Position numbers and translations under genes: made by a program
The notes under the pieces: model-generated
Databases searched by the model: none
What the model was told of the DNA's origin: nothing
What the model saw: the letters and a program-made list of their open reading frames with translations, nothing else
In this document: in pieces, positions 17,981-27,010 of the stretch
How the letters are laid out: the number at the start of each line of letters is the position of its first letter
Position numbering within the stretch: the first letter of the stretch is position 1
Assembly (NCBI RefSeq): GCF_023283945.1
Contig: NZ_JAKIKW010000010.1
Location: 62,001 to 126,000 of the forward strand
Direction: 5' to 3'
Length of the DNA: 64,000 nt
Origin: Shewanella gelidimarina
Lineage (GTDB): Bacteria > Pseudomonadota > Gammaproteobacteria > Enterobacterales > Shewanellaceae

Positions 17981-19987
17981 TTAGCGCAGCTGGTAGCTAA
18001 ACGACAACATCACTTGGTGCGCGTTATAGTTATGGTTCAGGTCACCTAAGGTGGTCAGTCCTGGAACTGTATTGACATCAATTTGCGCGTAATCGGTGTC
18101 GTAATAGCGCTCATACTGGTAAGCCAGTTTTAACGCCATCTCTTCGCTCAATGCGTAGTTCGCATGTAGCTTGAGACTGTGGTTGAAAGAGAAGTAATCC
18201 CCCAGTGGCGTGCTGACGTCATAGGTAACCAGCGTGTTGCTGGTGGAGTTTGCGAATAGGTAGTCACCGCCTAGGTTGAGCTTATCTTCCAGTAATCCGG
18301 TGTAGGTGAAACCTGCCCCTAGATTGATAAACTCATCTTCGATATCGGCGAACCAATCAGCTGTTGAGAAACTCTGACTGCCAGCTTGTGCGGCGTCGAT
18401 CCACTGCTGGCCGGCAAAGGCATAACCTGACAGATGCGCATCAAGCTGCAGCCCTAGGTTGATGTCATAGCCGTAATCTTCAGATTCGGTCAGACCCAGT
18501 TGCGTCTCGTCATAATCATCTTTGGCGTAGCGGGCAGTCACATCCAGACTGAGCCACGAAGTGGGGGTGTGATTAAACTTGGCTTCGAAGGCGGTGCGCT
18601 TTCTATCTGCGAGGTAGTATTTCCGTAGCAAAGGATTCTGTTCAGATGAGGTCAGTTCGCTGGTTTGATATTCACTGCCACCACGATTATTCAAACTGGC
18701 CTTGAACTTAAGCTTGATATCATCCAATGCGCGGACATTGAGCTTGGCCCATAGCACGTCATCATTGGTCTGTTCACGGTCGCCATGGCTGCGCTCCATC
18801 TCTTTGCGGTCATAACCAGCTTGCAAGCGATAGTCACTGCTTAGGCGATAACTGGCATTAAGCTTGAGGCCACGGCGTTCGGTGTCTAAAGGTACATTCT
18901 GTTTAAATGCGCCCGTGATGCCGTTCACTTCATATTGAGCGAACTCCCATACCGAGCCCTTGTTGTCACGCTTACTGTAATCGACACTGCCGCCGAGTCT
19001 GAGTTTGCTGCTCAGCAGCGAAGTGACTGACAGCTTGCCGTCTAAGGTATCCACTTCTCCGTCCCAGTTTTGCAGTGGGTTCCCCGACATCTGAATCAAA
19101 TTATCGTCTTGGATCATCTTGCCCGATGCCAGGCGACCACTCATGACGGTGCGGCTTAATTGGTATTGCCCCGACAGGCTAATTTGATGAGCCTGATTGT
19201 CAGGAGCTGGCGCAAAAACGTCATACAGATAGGGGAGACTTAAGGCGCCAATATCGTTGTTATACTGACTGACGAAGTAATTCAGATCTGTAGTCCAACT
19301 ATCGCCGGAGAGTGACAGGCCTGCGGTGAGGTTATCAGTGCTAGCATCGATAGGCAGACCGAAATTAACCGGACGCGGAGTGACAATGCTACTGCTCTGG
19401 TAACCCGTTTTTTGCTCGTGGTCATAGCGCACATAAGCCTGATAGAAATCGCGGCCATAACTCAGACCCAGGCCAGCTTTATTTCTCTGCAGGGAGAGCT
19501 CCTGGATCTGAGTATGTTCACTCGGTGTCAGCACGCCATCTTTGTACCATAACTGGCTGCGCGCATTGCCTGACTGATAACTCGTCAGTTGTTGATAATC
19601 TGCAACCAGTTCATAGTGACCTGACTTTCCCGCTTTAAGATGCGCGAAACCGTTATCCAGACCTAACTGGTGTGCCTGAAACTTGGCGGTATAGCCTGTA
19701 CTATTTCGATAATTGAGGTCGGCATCCACACTGGCATTAGCGCCGTCTTTGTCGGTACCGAACGCATTACCAGAGTGAATATCATCGCTTTCAATATAGG
19801 CAGTATTGAAGCCTATTGTGCCGCTATAGCCATCGATTTGAGGGCAGCGCTTACATTGAAATATCTCTTGTTTAACGGTACTGGTATTGGCCTTGTTCAC
19901 GCCAAAGTCCGCCGCCATTACTGAGCCCGTTATCGCACCCGATATGGCGAGAAGTGATAACGTGATGAGGTTAAATTTGAATCTCAT
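17981..19987 (-). CDS. dmsF: MtrB-family outer-membrane beta-barrel DmsF
   Basis: A 668-residue porin-like sheath that holds the decaheme cytochrome DmsE in the outer membrane so electrons can cross to extracellular DmsA. A Sec signal peptide ends at GSVMAA. Just after it is the N-terminal CXXC pair (FQCKRCPQIDGY) typical of MtrB proteins from metal-reducing Shewanella. The rest is alternating amphipathic beta strands rich in Tyr, Asn and Ser, ending in SFSYQLR. The usual C-terminal aromatic is followed here by L-R. It lies 15 bp after dmsE and 40 bp before dmsA on the same strand. Confidence 0.93.
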   Translation of the reverse strand: MRFKFNLITLSLLAISGAITGSVMAADFGVNKANTSTVKQEIFQCKRCPQIDGYSGTIGFNTAYIESDDIHSGNAFGTDKDGANASVDADLNYRNSTGYTAKFQAHQLGLDNGFAHLKAGKSGHYELVADYQQLTSYQSGNARSQLWYKDGVLTPSEHTQIQELSLQRNKAGLGLSYGRDFYQAYVRYDHEQKTGYQSSSIVTPRPVNFGLPIDASTDNLTAGLSLSGDSWTTDLNYFVSQYNNDIGALSLPYLYDVFAPAPDNQAHQISLSGQYQLSRTVMSGRLASGKMIQDDNLIQMSGNPLQNWDGEVDTLDGKLSVTSLLSSKLRLGGSVDYSKRDNKGSVWEFAQYEVNGITGAFKQNVPLDTERRGLKLNASYRLSSDYRLQAGYDRKEMERSHGDREQTNDDVLWAKLNVRALDDIKLKFKASLNNRGGSEYQTSELTSSEQNPLLRKYYLADRKRTAFEAKFNHTPTSWLSLDVTARYAKDDYDETQLGLTESEDYGYDINLGLQLDAHLSGYAFAGQQWIDAAQAGSQSFSTADWFADIEDEFINLGAGFTYTGLLEDKLNLGGDYLFANSTSNTLVTYDVSTPLGDYFSFNHSLKLHANYALSEEMALKLAYQYERYYDTDYAQIDVNTVPGLTTLGDLNHNYNAHQVMLSFSYQLR

Positions 19988-20002
19988 TAGAATTACTCCT
20001 GA

Positions 20003-20956
20003 TTAGCGCTGCAACTTGCTGCCAGCTGGGTGATTGGAGCCATGGATCTGGCTATGGCAGTTGAGACAGCTTTTACCGCCACCAAAAGCGTCACTTCCAC
20101 CTTGCTGTACAACACGGCTTGCATGGCCATCGTCCATGTGGCATTGCTGACACAGTTGCGGTGCTCTTTGAGTGAGCATGGCTTCATTCACGCTGCCATG
20201 GGGGTTATGGCAGTTGGCACAATTTTCTGTGACTGGCGCATGCTCCCATAACACCGGGCCACGTTTTTCGCTGTGGCAGCTATAGCAGGTGTCATTAACG
20301 GTGGCGTGGTTCAGTGCACTTTCACTCATAGAACCATGCGGATTATGGCAATCAATACAGGTCATTTGATCCCATTTCATCGGGTGGGATGAACGCTTAT
20401 TCATGTCAGATTTTTGCTGAGTGTGGCACGAGGTACAGGTGTCATTGACCGTGAGTTGGCTCATTACTGGGTCTTTGTCGGTGTGGATAATATGACAATC
20501 GCTACAGGCCACCTCGTCTAAATTGTGGCTACTGCTGTGCCATGCCATTTGCTGAGGATCGTTATGGCAACCCAGACAAACACTGTTCTGACTCTGGGCT
20601 GACAACTTGCTCTCTTTACCAAAGGCGATCATCGGCTCCTTGCCGCCCTTATTATGTTTGCCTAACGGCCCATGACAGGCTTCGCACTGCAGCCCCGCCA
20701 TAGGCGAATCCGCTTGGCCCGAGTTACCGTGCACTCCGTCGAATATCGCCATGACCTTGTCATTTTTTTTATGACACATCAGGCAAGAGTCAGCACCTTT
20801 CTTGGAATATTTACCCTGAGCAAACTTCTCCGTTAGTTGCTGTTCAAGTTGTTCACCAGTGAGTTGGTTCCAGGGGGCCGCCTGAACTGAGAGAGATAAA
20901 TACGCGAAAGCGAATACCCCAAAAAGTAACTTAGTGATAATAGATTTGTTCATCAT
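20003..20956 (-). CDS. dmsE: decaheme c-type cytochrome DmsE (MtrA family)
   Basis: A 317-residue periplasmic/outer-membrane-spanning cytochrome with ten CXXCH heme sites, counted directly: CLMCH, CEACH, CLGCH, CSDCH, CTSCH, CIDCH, CYSCH, CANCH, CQQCH and CLNCH. A signal peptide ends at SVQA. The length and heme number match MtrA/DmsE. It is the first gene of dmsEFABG and would accept electrons from the periplasm (CymA pathway) and carry them through the DmsF barrel. Two adjacent ATG codons could start it. The promoter lies in the AT-rich 750 bp upstream, which contains a good CRP-like site. Confidence 0.95.
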   Translation of the reverse strand: MMNKSIITKLLFGVFAFAYLSLSVQAAPWNQLTGEQLEQQLTEKFAQGKYSKKGADSCLMCHKKNDKVMAIFDGVHGNSGQADSPMAGLQCEACHGPLGKHNKGGKEPMIAFGKESKLSAQSQNSVCLGCHNDPQQMAWHSSSHNLDEVACSDCHIIHTDKDPVMSQLTVNDTCTSCHTQQKSDMNKRSSHPMKWDQMTCIDCHNPHGSMSESALNHATVNDTCYSCHSEKRGPVLWEHAPVTENCANCHNPHGSVNEAMLTQRAPQLCQQCHMDDGHASRVVQQGGSDAFGGGKSCLNCHSQIHGSNHPAGSKLQR

Positions 20957-21091
20957 CTTGGCCTTACGGTTAATTATTTTAATGTTTAGTATTTTTTATG
21001 TTAATTATTTTGCAGGTGAATTGTAGTTTGAATGTATGTGTATTACTAAATAGGTATGGTTGAAATTGTGATTTTTAATTTAAAAATAATT

Positions 21092-21113
21092 TATACGTGA
21101 TCGAGATCTTTAT
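21092..21113. promoter_or_regulatory. candidate CRP site upstream of dmsE
   Basis: ATACGTGATCGAGATCTTTA is the core of a 22-bp window matching the E. coli CRP consensus at about 15 of 22 positions, including GTGATC-N-AGATC. It is centred about 146 bp before the dmsE ATG. CRP control of anaerobic respiration genes, including dms, is known in Shewanella; binding here is inference. Confidence 0.45.
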
Positions 21114-21389
21114 TTAGCAGTTGCTTTTTAATGTCGTGATTATTATATTTTAACTTCTTGGTCTTTGTGGTTAAGTTGTTGTTTTTAATATTTTTATGGC
21201 TCTGTCTTTGATGTGTATTTTATTTGTCTTTTAATACTATGCACTTTGATTTTATATATATTAAAAATAAGTATTAATGTGAATGAATATAATGACTGTT
21301 CATATTTCTTTTTATAAAGTCTGATTCATTAATAAGTTTTAATAACTCTGTTAATAATTCTTCATAAAAATTCATATTTTTTCAATAGT

Positions 21390-21408
21390 TCAATTGATAA
21401 TCATTATT
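21390..21408. promoter_or_regulatory. candidate Fur box
   Basis: TCAATTGATAATCATTATT matches the 19-bp Fur consensus at about 14 positions, with a perfect central and right half (GATAATCATTAT). It lies in the AT-rich divergent region, so chance matching is a real risk. It could act on either gene. Confidence 0.35.
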
Positions 21409-21712
21409 CTTTATTTTTTTTAAGCCATTTTTTATAATTTTTATTATCGGTACTCACCAATGTTAGGTGATTTAACATCTCTAAATAATGACGAGATTAT
21501 GTTTACGGCAACAGCTATTAATCAGTATTAGTCTTGTATCTTAGAGAGTAGATTAGCTGCGCTAAACGAAGGCGTTCAGAACGGTCAAAGTAACACTAAT
21601 ATTGGCTGAGTTGTTTAAGATCACATCATCGTTAACTGGCATGTTTAACCGCTGTTAATGGACGGCTGAACCTCATACACTGGGGGCATAATCATTATAT
21701 TAGGGATCATTG

Positions 21713-22999
21713 ATGGCACCCATTATCTGCAGTAGTGCTTTAGAGGCTGTGTCTTTAATTCAAAGTGGTGAGACGCTATGGACGCATTCAATGGGGGCGA
21801 CTCCGACCCTGCTACTCGATGCTCTCGCTGAGCATGCATTAACCAAGCAAGACTTGACCTTATTGCAGTTGCACACTGAAGGTGCTGAGTCACTCAGTGA
21901 CGAGAAGCTCAAGGGGCATCTGCGGCATCGTTGTTTTTTTGGTGGCTTACCAACTCGTTCGCTACTGCAACAGGGAGATGCGGATTATGTACCGATTTTT
22001 CTCTCTGAAGTGCCTAAGCTATTTCGTTCGGGTGAACAGCCCATCGATACCGCCATCATTCAAGTTTCCCCTCCTGATAAACATGGTATCTGCTCCTTAG
22101 GGATCTCAGTCGAAGCCACACTGGCGGCTTGTCAGGTAGCAGGCAAGATTATTGCTCATATCAATCCACTCATGCCGCGAACTCATGGTGATGGTTTTAT
22201 TCATTATAATAAGTTCGCCGCCGTGTACGAGCAAAGTAAGACATTGCCGCAACATCCATTAGCGGCAAGTGATGAAGTCAGTCTTGCGATAGGCCAAAAT
22301 GTGTCGCAACTGGTACGTGATGGAGATTGTCTACAGATGGGGATTGGCGCAATTCCTGATGCGGTTCTCTCTTGTTTAACCAAGCATAAAGATCTTGGAG
22401 TGCATACCGAGTTGTTCTCCGATGGGGTGCTTAATTTAGTCGAGTTGGGGGTGATCAATAATAGCCGTAAGAAGGTGCATCCAGGTAAGCTGGTCACTGG
22501 CTTTGCACTCGGTAGTCAGCGACTTTATGATTATGTTGATGATAATCCGTCGGTGATCTTTATGGATATCGAGCAGGTCAACGATACGTCCATCATCCGT
22601 AAAAACCCCAATGTCATGGCGATTAACTCCGCGCTGCAGGTGGATATATCTGGTCAAATTTGTGCTGATTCCTTGGGTACCAAGATCTACTCAGGCGTCG
22701 GTGGACAGATGGATTTTATCCGTGGTGCAGGTCTCTCTGAAGGCGGACGTTCCGTGATTGCGCTACCAAGCACTGCAGCCCGAGGTTCTGTCTCACGGAT
22801 CAGCACAGTATTATCTCCCGGCGCTGGTGTGGTCACCACTCGCGCCCATGTGCACTATATTGTGACTGAATATGGCATCGCTAATTTACGGGGGAGATCG
22901 TTACGCGAACGGGCAAGAGACTTGATAGACATCGCTCATCCGGATTTTAGAGAGCAACTTTGTCGAGAGGCTTTCGACATGTGGCGATTGACGGTGTAG
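21713..22999 (+). CDS. acetyl-CoA hydrolase/CoA-transferase family protein
   Basis: A 428-residue class I CoA-transferase of the acetyl-CoA hydrolase / 4-hydroxybutyrate CoA-transferase type. The N-terminal half has QVSPPDKHGICSLGISVEA. The central motif GIGAIPDAVL is followed by HTELFSDGVLNLVELG, which carries the likely catalytic Glu. The C-terminal half has GLSEGGRSVIALPSTA and YGIANLRGRSLRERA. It probably moves CoA between acetate or another short acid and an acyl-CoA. The chosen ATG follows AGGGA by six bases; an in-frame TTG lies one codon earlier. It is monocistronic and converges with the SRAP gene. Confidence 0.85.
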   Translation: MAPIICSSALEAVSLIQSGETLWTHSMGATPTLLLDALAEHALTKQDLTLLQLHTEGAESLSDEKLKGHLRHRCFFGGLPTRSLLQQGDADYVPIFLSEVPKLFRSGEQPIDTAIIQVSPPDKHGICSLGISVEATLAACQVAGKIIAHINPLMPRTHGDGFIHYNKFAAVYEQSKTLPQHPLAASDEVSLAIGQNVSQLVRDGDCLQMGIGAIPDAVLSCLTKHKDLGVHTELFSDGVLNLVELGVINNSRKKVHPGKLVTGFALGSQRLYDYVDDNPSVIFMDIEQVNDTSIIRKNPNVMAINSALQVDISGQICADSLGTKIYSGVGGQMDFIRGAGLSEGGRSVIALPSTAARGSVSRISTVLSPGAGVVTTRAHVHYIVTEYGIANLRGRSLRERARDLIDIAHPDFREQLCREAFDMWRLTV

Positions 23000-23041
23000 T
23001 TATATTGAGGTGCAAGTTAGCGCTTTGAATTGCGAGAGCAC

Positions 23042-23764
23042 TTATACTTTGATGCCCGATTGAGCAGCTAAAAAGTCATTGGGGGTTAACCTCGATGGCT
23101 TACCTATCGGCTTATATTGACTCGGTTTATCTATCTGCTCCACAATAAAGTCATGCCTAAGTGCCGGCTTTAACAACGCTGAAAACATGTCCACTTGCTG
23201 ATTCTCTGGGCTTAACCAAGCATCCATTATTGAGCTATCTTCAGGTAAAATCATCGGGCTTGCTTTGCTGTGATAAGGCAGTAAATCAAGGTGCGGTGGA
23301 TTGGTAATAATCGAGCAGGAAACTCGACTTTCGCCTGTTTTGGGATGTTGCCATTCCCGATATAAACCACCAAAAGCAACGGCTGCATTTTCAGCGACAA
23401 AATCATGATAAACGCTGCTACTGCCCTTTTTCTCTGTTTCGCCAAAACCTTTGGCAATCACAATACAGCGACTCTCTCTAAATGGCGTAAAGCCAGCACT
23501 ATTGGGGTGGTTGAGTTTATCGGAGCGGGTATTAAAAGAGGTGAAGTGGCTGGGTTTAAAGCCGTCATAGGTTGTTTGTTGTAGTAGCCACCAAGTTGCC
23601 GTCTGTAATTGTCGTTCGCCGTCTTCGGTTTCACGCACAATACTGATGTCATTGGTCGGCATTTTAAAGCGAGAATATAGCATCTCGTTGCTATTATTGA
23701 CGCGAAGATCTTCCAGCAATGCTTGTACAAACATATCATCGATAACATTCAGTCGACCGCACAT
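23042..23764 (-). CDS. yedK: SRAP domain protein (YedK/HMCES abasic-site DNA-protein crosslinker)
   Basis: A 240-residue SOS-response-associated peptidase-family protein. SRAP proteins expose Cys2 after Met removal and crosslink to abasic sites in single-stranded DNA, shielding them during replication. The frame is open 3 codons further, but starting at MCGRLNVID puts the Cys at position 2 and uses AAGGAG 8 bases upstream. The conserved Asn (FNTRSDKL), Glu (WQHPKTGE region) and active-site His (the AWLSPENQQ/LLPYHSKASPMI region) are present. A decayed second copy lies at 13737. No LexA box was identified with confidence. Confidence 0.9.
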   Translation of the reverse strand: MCGRLNVIDDMFVQALLEDLRVNNSNEMLYSRFKMPTNDISIVRETEDGERQLQTATWWLLQQTTYDGFKPSHFTSFNTRSDKLNHPNSAGFTPFRESRCIVIAKGFGETEKKGSSSVYHDFVAENAAVAFGGLYREWQHPKTGESRVSCSIITNPPHLDLLPYHSKASPMILPEDSSIMDAWLSPENQQVDMFSALLKPALRHDFIVEQIDKPSQYKPIGKPSRLTPNDFLAAQSGIKV

Positions 23765-23850
23765 CAGCTTCACTCCTTTTTATTGCATATTGATCACTAT
23801 AAATAGCAGAAAGGCCATGATAAAGCAGTTTATCGCGAGAGTAGACACAA

Positions 23851-23880
23851 AAAATCCAGTGACAATAATCACTGGATTTT
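23851..23880 (-). terminator. bidirectional terminator after the small OMP gene
   Basis: AAAATCCAGTGA-CAATAA-TCACTGGATTTT is a perfect 12-base inverted repeat with A/T tails on both sides. It sits 60 bases past the stop of the outer-membrane protein gene and upstream of yedK. Confidence 0.85.
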
Positions 23881-23941
23881 TAAGGTTATTCTAACTTGGC
23901 TACAGCCTAAGTCACTCTAATATATAACTTAGAAGTGCTTA

Positions 23942-24574
23942 TTAGAAGCGGTAGTCAACAGATAGGTATAACTGCTGGCTATCATTTAGTGATGCTGTTT
24001 CCGTCGTTGTGGTGCCAATAGAGCCTTCCATTGGAGGCTGTACTGTCATAGATGTTGATGCATCGTAATCTTGCTTAAGGTAACGGTAACCAATTTCAGT
24101 GCTTAGGTTGTCATTGATCTTGTACATAATACCTGTTTGTCCACCCCAAACAAAATTGTTGCTTGAGCTGACAAGTTCCGTATCAGGACTGACGTGGTTA
24201 ACACCCGCGGTTGCACCTATAAACCAGTTTAGCTTGTTGCTATCACCTAGGCCTACAAGGTAGTCATAAGAGACTAATAAACTTTGCTGCTCAGCAAAAT
24301 CATCGGTGTTGTAAGAATATGTACCGTAAACACGGTTATTATCATTTAGAAAAACACCAGCTCTGAGCTCGTAAACTGCATTATCTTCAGATGTTGACCA
24401 GCTTTCAGTTTGGCTATTAAACCCTGGGTCAACCGTTGCTTCAGTGGTTGTTGAACCTTTATATGAGTTCTGCTGTGCGCCAACACCGCCACCGATAAAC
24501 CAATCTGCTGCCATTGTTGGTGCTGAAATTACGGTTGCGATTACTGATGCTAAGATAAGTGATTTAGTTTTCAT
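23942..24574 (-). CDS. small outer-membrane beta-barrel protein
   Basis: A 210-residue protein with signal peptide MKTKSLILASVIATVISAPT and cleavage after TMAA. The mature part alternates polar and hydrophobic residues as in an 8-stranded OmpA/OmpX-like barrel (DWFIGGGVGAQQNSY at the start, LYLSVDYRF at the end with the C-terminal Phe recognised by BAM). Two Thr/Ser-rich stretches are probably surface loops. The SD is GGGAG. It stands alone with its own terminator. The precise function is unknown. Confidence 0.8.
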   Translation of the reverse strand: MKTKSLILASVIATVISAPTMAADWFIGGGVGAQQNSYKGSTTTEATVDPGFNSQTESWSTSEDNAVYELRAGVFLNDNNRVYGTYSYNTDDFAEQQSLLVSYDYLVGLGDSNKLNWFIGATAGVNHVSPDTELVSSSNNFVWGGQTGIMYKINDNLSTEIGYRYLKQDYDASTSMTVQPPMEGSIGTTTTETASLNDSQQLYLSVDYRF

Positions 24575-24972
24575 GTTTGTGCTCCCACACTAAAAATTCT
24601 TTGTTTGTGTTAATTGCCAATCGGGCTGTTTCGTTTCGTTGGAGCTATAGTAGGGGAAGCTAGCTGAATAATAACTGAATGGTATTAACGATTACTGAAC
24701 TTTCTATTTTGGCTATATGTAACGGAATGCAGTACGGTTAATCTGCTGATATATATTGGGTTAATTTATTGGAGTATTATTTTCAAACTGCCTTTACTGT
24801 CGCTTAATGGCAAGTTTGTCGAGGTGTGAACCCGGTTAAAATGGAGCCGAGAGGAGTTTTAGCGGTAAACACAGCAAGCAATATTCAGCAAGGTTATTGA
24901 TCAATATTAGCGATGTTTTTTCATCTTGCAATGGATTAATGAGTCCTGCCGACTAGGGCGTTTTAGTACTAC
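24575..24972. other. intergenic region between divergent outer-membrane genes
   Basis: About 400 bp without a credible gene, upstream of the small OMP gene on one side and the four-gene envelope operon on the other. It should hold both promoters; none was identified with confidence. It leads into a 15-bp degenerate tandem repeat. Confidence 0.4.
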
Positions 24973-25032
24973 ATTCGGCTAAGTTTAATTCAGCTACACT
25001 AAATTCGGTTTGGCTAAATTAGATTCAATTAG
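24973..25032 (+). repeat. degenerate 15-bp tandem repeat, four units
   Basis: Four consecutive 15-base units start with ATT: ATTCGGCTAAGTTTA, ATTCAGCTACACTAA, ATTCGGTTTGGCTAA and ATTAGATTCAATTAG. The first three share ATTCRG and CTAA. The array lies about 165 bp before the start of the envelope operon. Confidence 0.5.
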
Positions 25033-25196
25033 ACTTTTTACTCTATTTATTGTCGTTCCAAGCTTCAGTTCATATTGACTTCAGATTGGTGCGCAATAAT
25101 TGCCCTTCACTCAGTCCTGTCTTCGTTCATTTATGTGCGACCTCAAAGTATACAGCGACTAACGTTACCCAAATTAAGTTAAGGCTCAACCTATAT

Positions 25197-26084
25197 ATGC
25201 TTAGAACTGCTATTTTTTTGGCGGCATTTGCCGTGCTGTCTTTTGTTTCTTCAGTGAATGCCATCGAGCGAGAACCGCATCAAGTGCGCTATGACCGTAC
25301 ATTTCCTATTTGGGCTCAAGAGGCTATTGATCTCGGCCACGAATTGCCAAAACCTTACGGTTTCACTTTCAACTATATGTCGATGGAGCAGCCCTTAGTT
25401 GTCGATTCTGTGGCTTTCTCTGGCTTAGGTGGCTTGGATGACATCTTGAGTATTAAAGGTAGTGAAGCACAGCAAGATTCTGAAACGATCACTTTTAGAG
25501 CTGACGCTTGGGTGCTGCCTTTTCTCAATCTATACGGGATCATTGGCCACACTAAAGGCAGCAGTGTCGCAAATGTGCAGCTAGAGGGAGATTTGTCATC
25601 GGTATTGCCGCCTCGAATGTGTGCCAATAACCCCTGCAAGGTCAGTAGCCAGCCATTCGATTTTGCTCTGGATTTTAACGGCACCACTTACGGCGTCGGC
25701 GGCACGCTTGTTGGCGGTATTGGTAACTGGTTTGCCTTGCTCGATGTCAACTATACCAACACCAATTTAGACATTCTTGATGGCGAGATCAGCAGCATCG
25801 TTATTTCACCGCGCGCTGGCTACCGCACGAGTTATAACCAGCACGATATCCAAGTCTGGGTGGGTGCCATGTACCAAAATGTCGAACAAACGTTTAGTGG
25901 CAATCTGAAAGATATCGGTATTCCAATTAATGGTGCCAAATTTGAGGTCAACCAACACTTAGAAGATAAGTGGAATGGTCTTGTCGGTAGTCAGATTGGT
26001 TTGACTAAAAATATAGACCTATTGCTGGAGTTTGGCATTGGCACTCGTACCAGCTTTATGATGGGTCTTGGCTACCGCTTCTAG
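25197..26084 (+). CDS. putative outer-membrane beta-barrel protein, first gene of an envelope operon
   Basis: A 295-residue protein when started at MLRTAIFLAAFAVL, which gives a clean signal peptide ending SSVNA; the frame is open 49 codons upstream but that part has no coding character. The mature protein is rich in Gly, Asn and aromatic residues and ends GIGTRTSFMMGLGYRF, a typical barrel C-terminus ending in Phe. Two Cys (RMCANNPCKVS) may form a disulfide in a loop. The function is not recognised. The next gene starts 11-17 bp downstream, and three more follow with overlaps, so all four are probably one transcript. Confidence 0.75.
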   Translation: MLRTAIFLAAFAVLSFVSSVNAIEREPHQVRYDRTFPIWAQEAIDLGHELPKPYGFTFNYMSMEQPLVVDSVAFSGLGGLDDILSIKGSEAQQDSETITFRADAWVLPFLNLYGIIGHTKGSSVANVQLEGDLSSVLPPRMCANNPCKVSSQPFDFALDFNGTTYGVGGTLVGGIGNWFALLDVNYTNTNLDILDGEISSIVISPRAGYRTSYNQHDIQVWVGAMYQNVEQTFSGNLKDIGIPINGAKFEVNQHLEDKWNGLVGSQIGLTKNIDLLLEFGIGTRTSFMMGLGYRF

Positions 26085-26101
26085 CCGGTTTAGGGATGAT
26101 T

Positions 26102-27010
26102 ATGCGACATTACACTTTATTATTGTTGGCTCTGTTTATCAGTGGCTGCTGCGCTGTAGATCTCGTTGATTCTCGGGATAAATCCGAGTTGCAAGCGGTG
26201 GGTTTTGAGCAACATCAACTCCCTTTACAAGAGGGCGGTTCAATTAATTATTGGCAGGGTGGTCAAGGTAAAACAGTGCTATTGATCCATGGTTTTGGCG
26301 GCACCGCCGTGACCAGTTGGCAGCATGTGATGCTTGAACTGAGCCAAGATTACCATGTGATCGCCGCCGATTTAGCTTGGTTTGGTGATTCCGTGAGTGA
26401 AAGTGCGCCCAGTTTAGCTACTCAATCTGAAGCGATAATGCAGTTAATTGCCGCGCTTGAGTTAGATAAGGTCAATGTGGTTGGGATCTCTTATGGCGGC
26501 TTTGTCACTTTTGATTTGATGATCAATGAGCCTAAAGTCGACAAAGCCATATTGCTCGCCAGTCCCGGCATGTTGTTCTCTGATGCGGACTTAGCGCTAA
26601 TGAATCAACGCTTCAATGTCGAAGACCCAAGCGATATCTTCGTACCGCAAACCGCGGCCGAGATGCGTCGATTACTTCAAGGAACGTTTGCTGATTTTCC
26701 ATGGTATCCGGGCTTTATTGACCGCGCCATTTTTGAAAAATATTTTGCTGGTTACCTAGATGAGAAAAGTCAGTTGATTGCCGGATTATCTGCCGACCGA
26801 GACCGCATCGCCGCATCGGTATCAGTTGAATTCCTACCGCCTAGCCTGCTTATTTGGGGCGAGCAAGATCAAGTCTTTCCGTTGGCTTCAGGTATAAAAC
26901 TAGCAGATTACCTCAGTGCTCCCATTGTGGTGATCCCCGGCGGTGCGCACGGAATAAGTAACGAGCATCCAACCGTTGTGAGTCAAGCTATTAGGGCATT
27001 TGTGCAATGA
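26102..27010 (+). CDS. alpha/beta-hydrolase fold lipoprotein
   Basis: A 302-residue hydrolase. The N-terminus has a lipoprotein signal with lipobox LFISGC, so it should be membrane-anchored facing the periplasm. The fold motifs are complete: oxyanion region LLIHGFGGT, nucleophile elbow GISYGGF (Ser near residue 130), acid in WGEQDQVF and catalytic His in GGAHGISNEHP. It is therefore likely an active esterase or lipase. ATG 26102 follows AGGG by six bases, so it is chosen over the ATG at 26096. It overlaps the next gene by ATGA, so the two are translationally coupled. Confidence 0.85.
   Translation: MRHYTLLLLALFISGCCAVDLVDSRDKSELQAVGFEQHQLPLQEGGSINYWQGGQGKTVLLIHGFGGTAVTSWQHVMLELSQDYHVIAADLAWFGDSVSESAPSLATQSEAIMQLIAALELDKVNVVGISYGGFVTFDLMINEPKVDKAILLASPGMLFSDADLALMNQRFNVEDPSDIFVPQTAAEMRRLLQGTFADFPWYPGFIDRAIFEKYFAGYLDEKSQLIAGLSADRDRIAASVSVEFLPPSLLIWGEQDQVFPLASGIKLADYLSAPIVVIPGGAHGISNEHPTVVSQAIRAFVQ

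Larger units (their letters stand above)
20957..21712. other. AT-rich divergent promoter region of dmsE and the CoA-transferase
   Basis: About 750 bp with no gene-like frame and very high AT content, unlike its neighbours. It separates the divergent dmsE and CoA-transferase genes. It holds a CRP-like and a Fur-like site, listed separately, and long A/T runs that may bind H-NS-type silencers. No ORF with a plausible start was seen. Confidence 0.6.
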
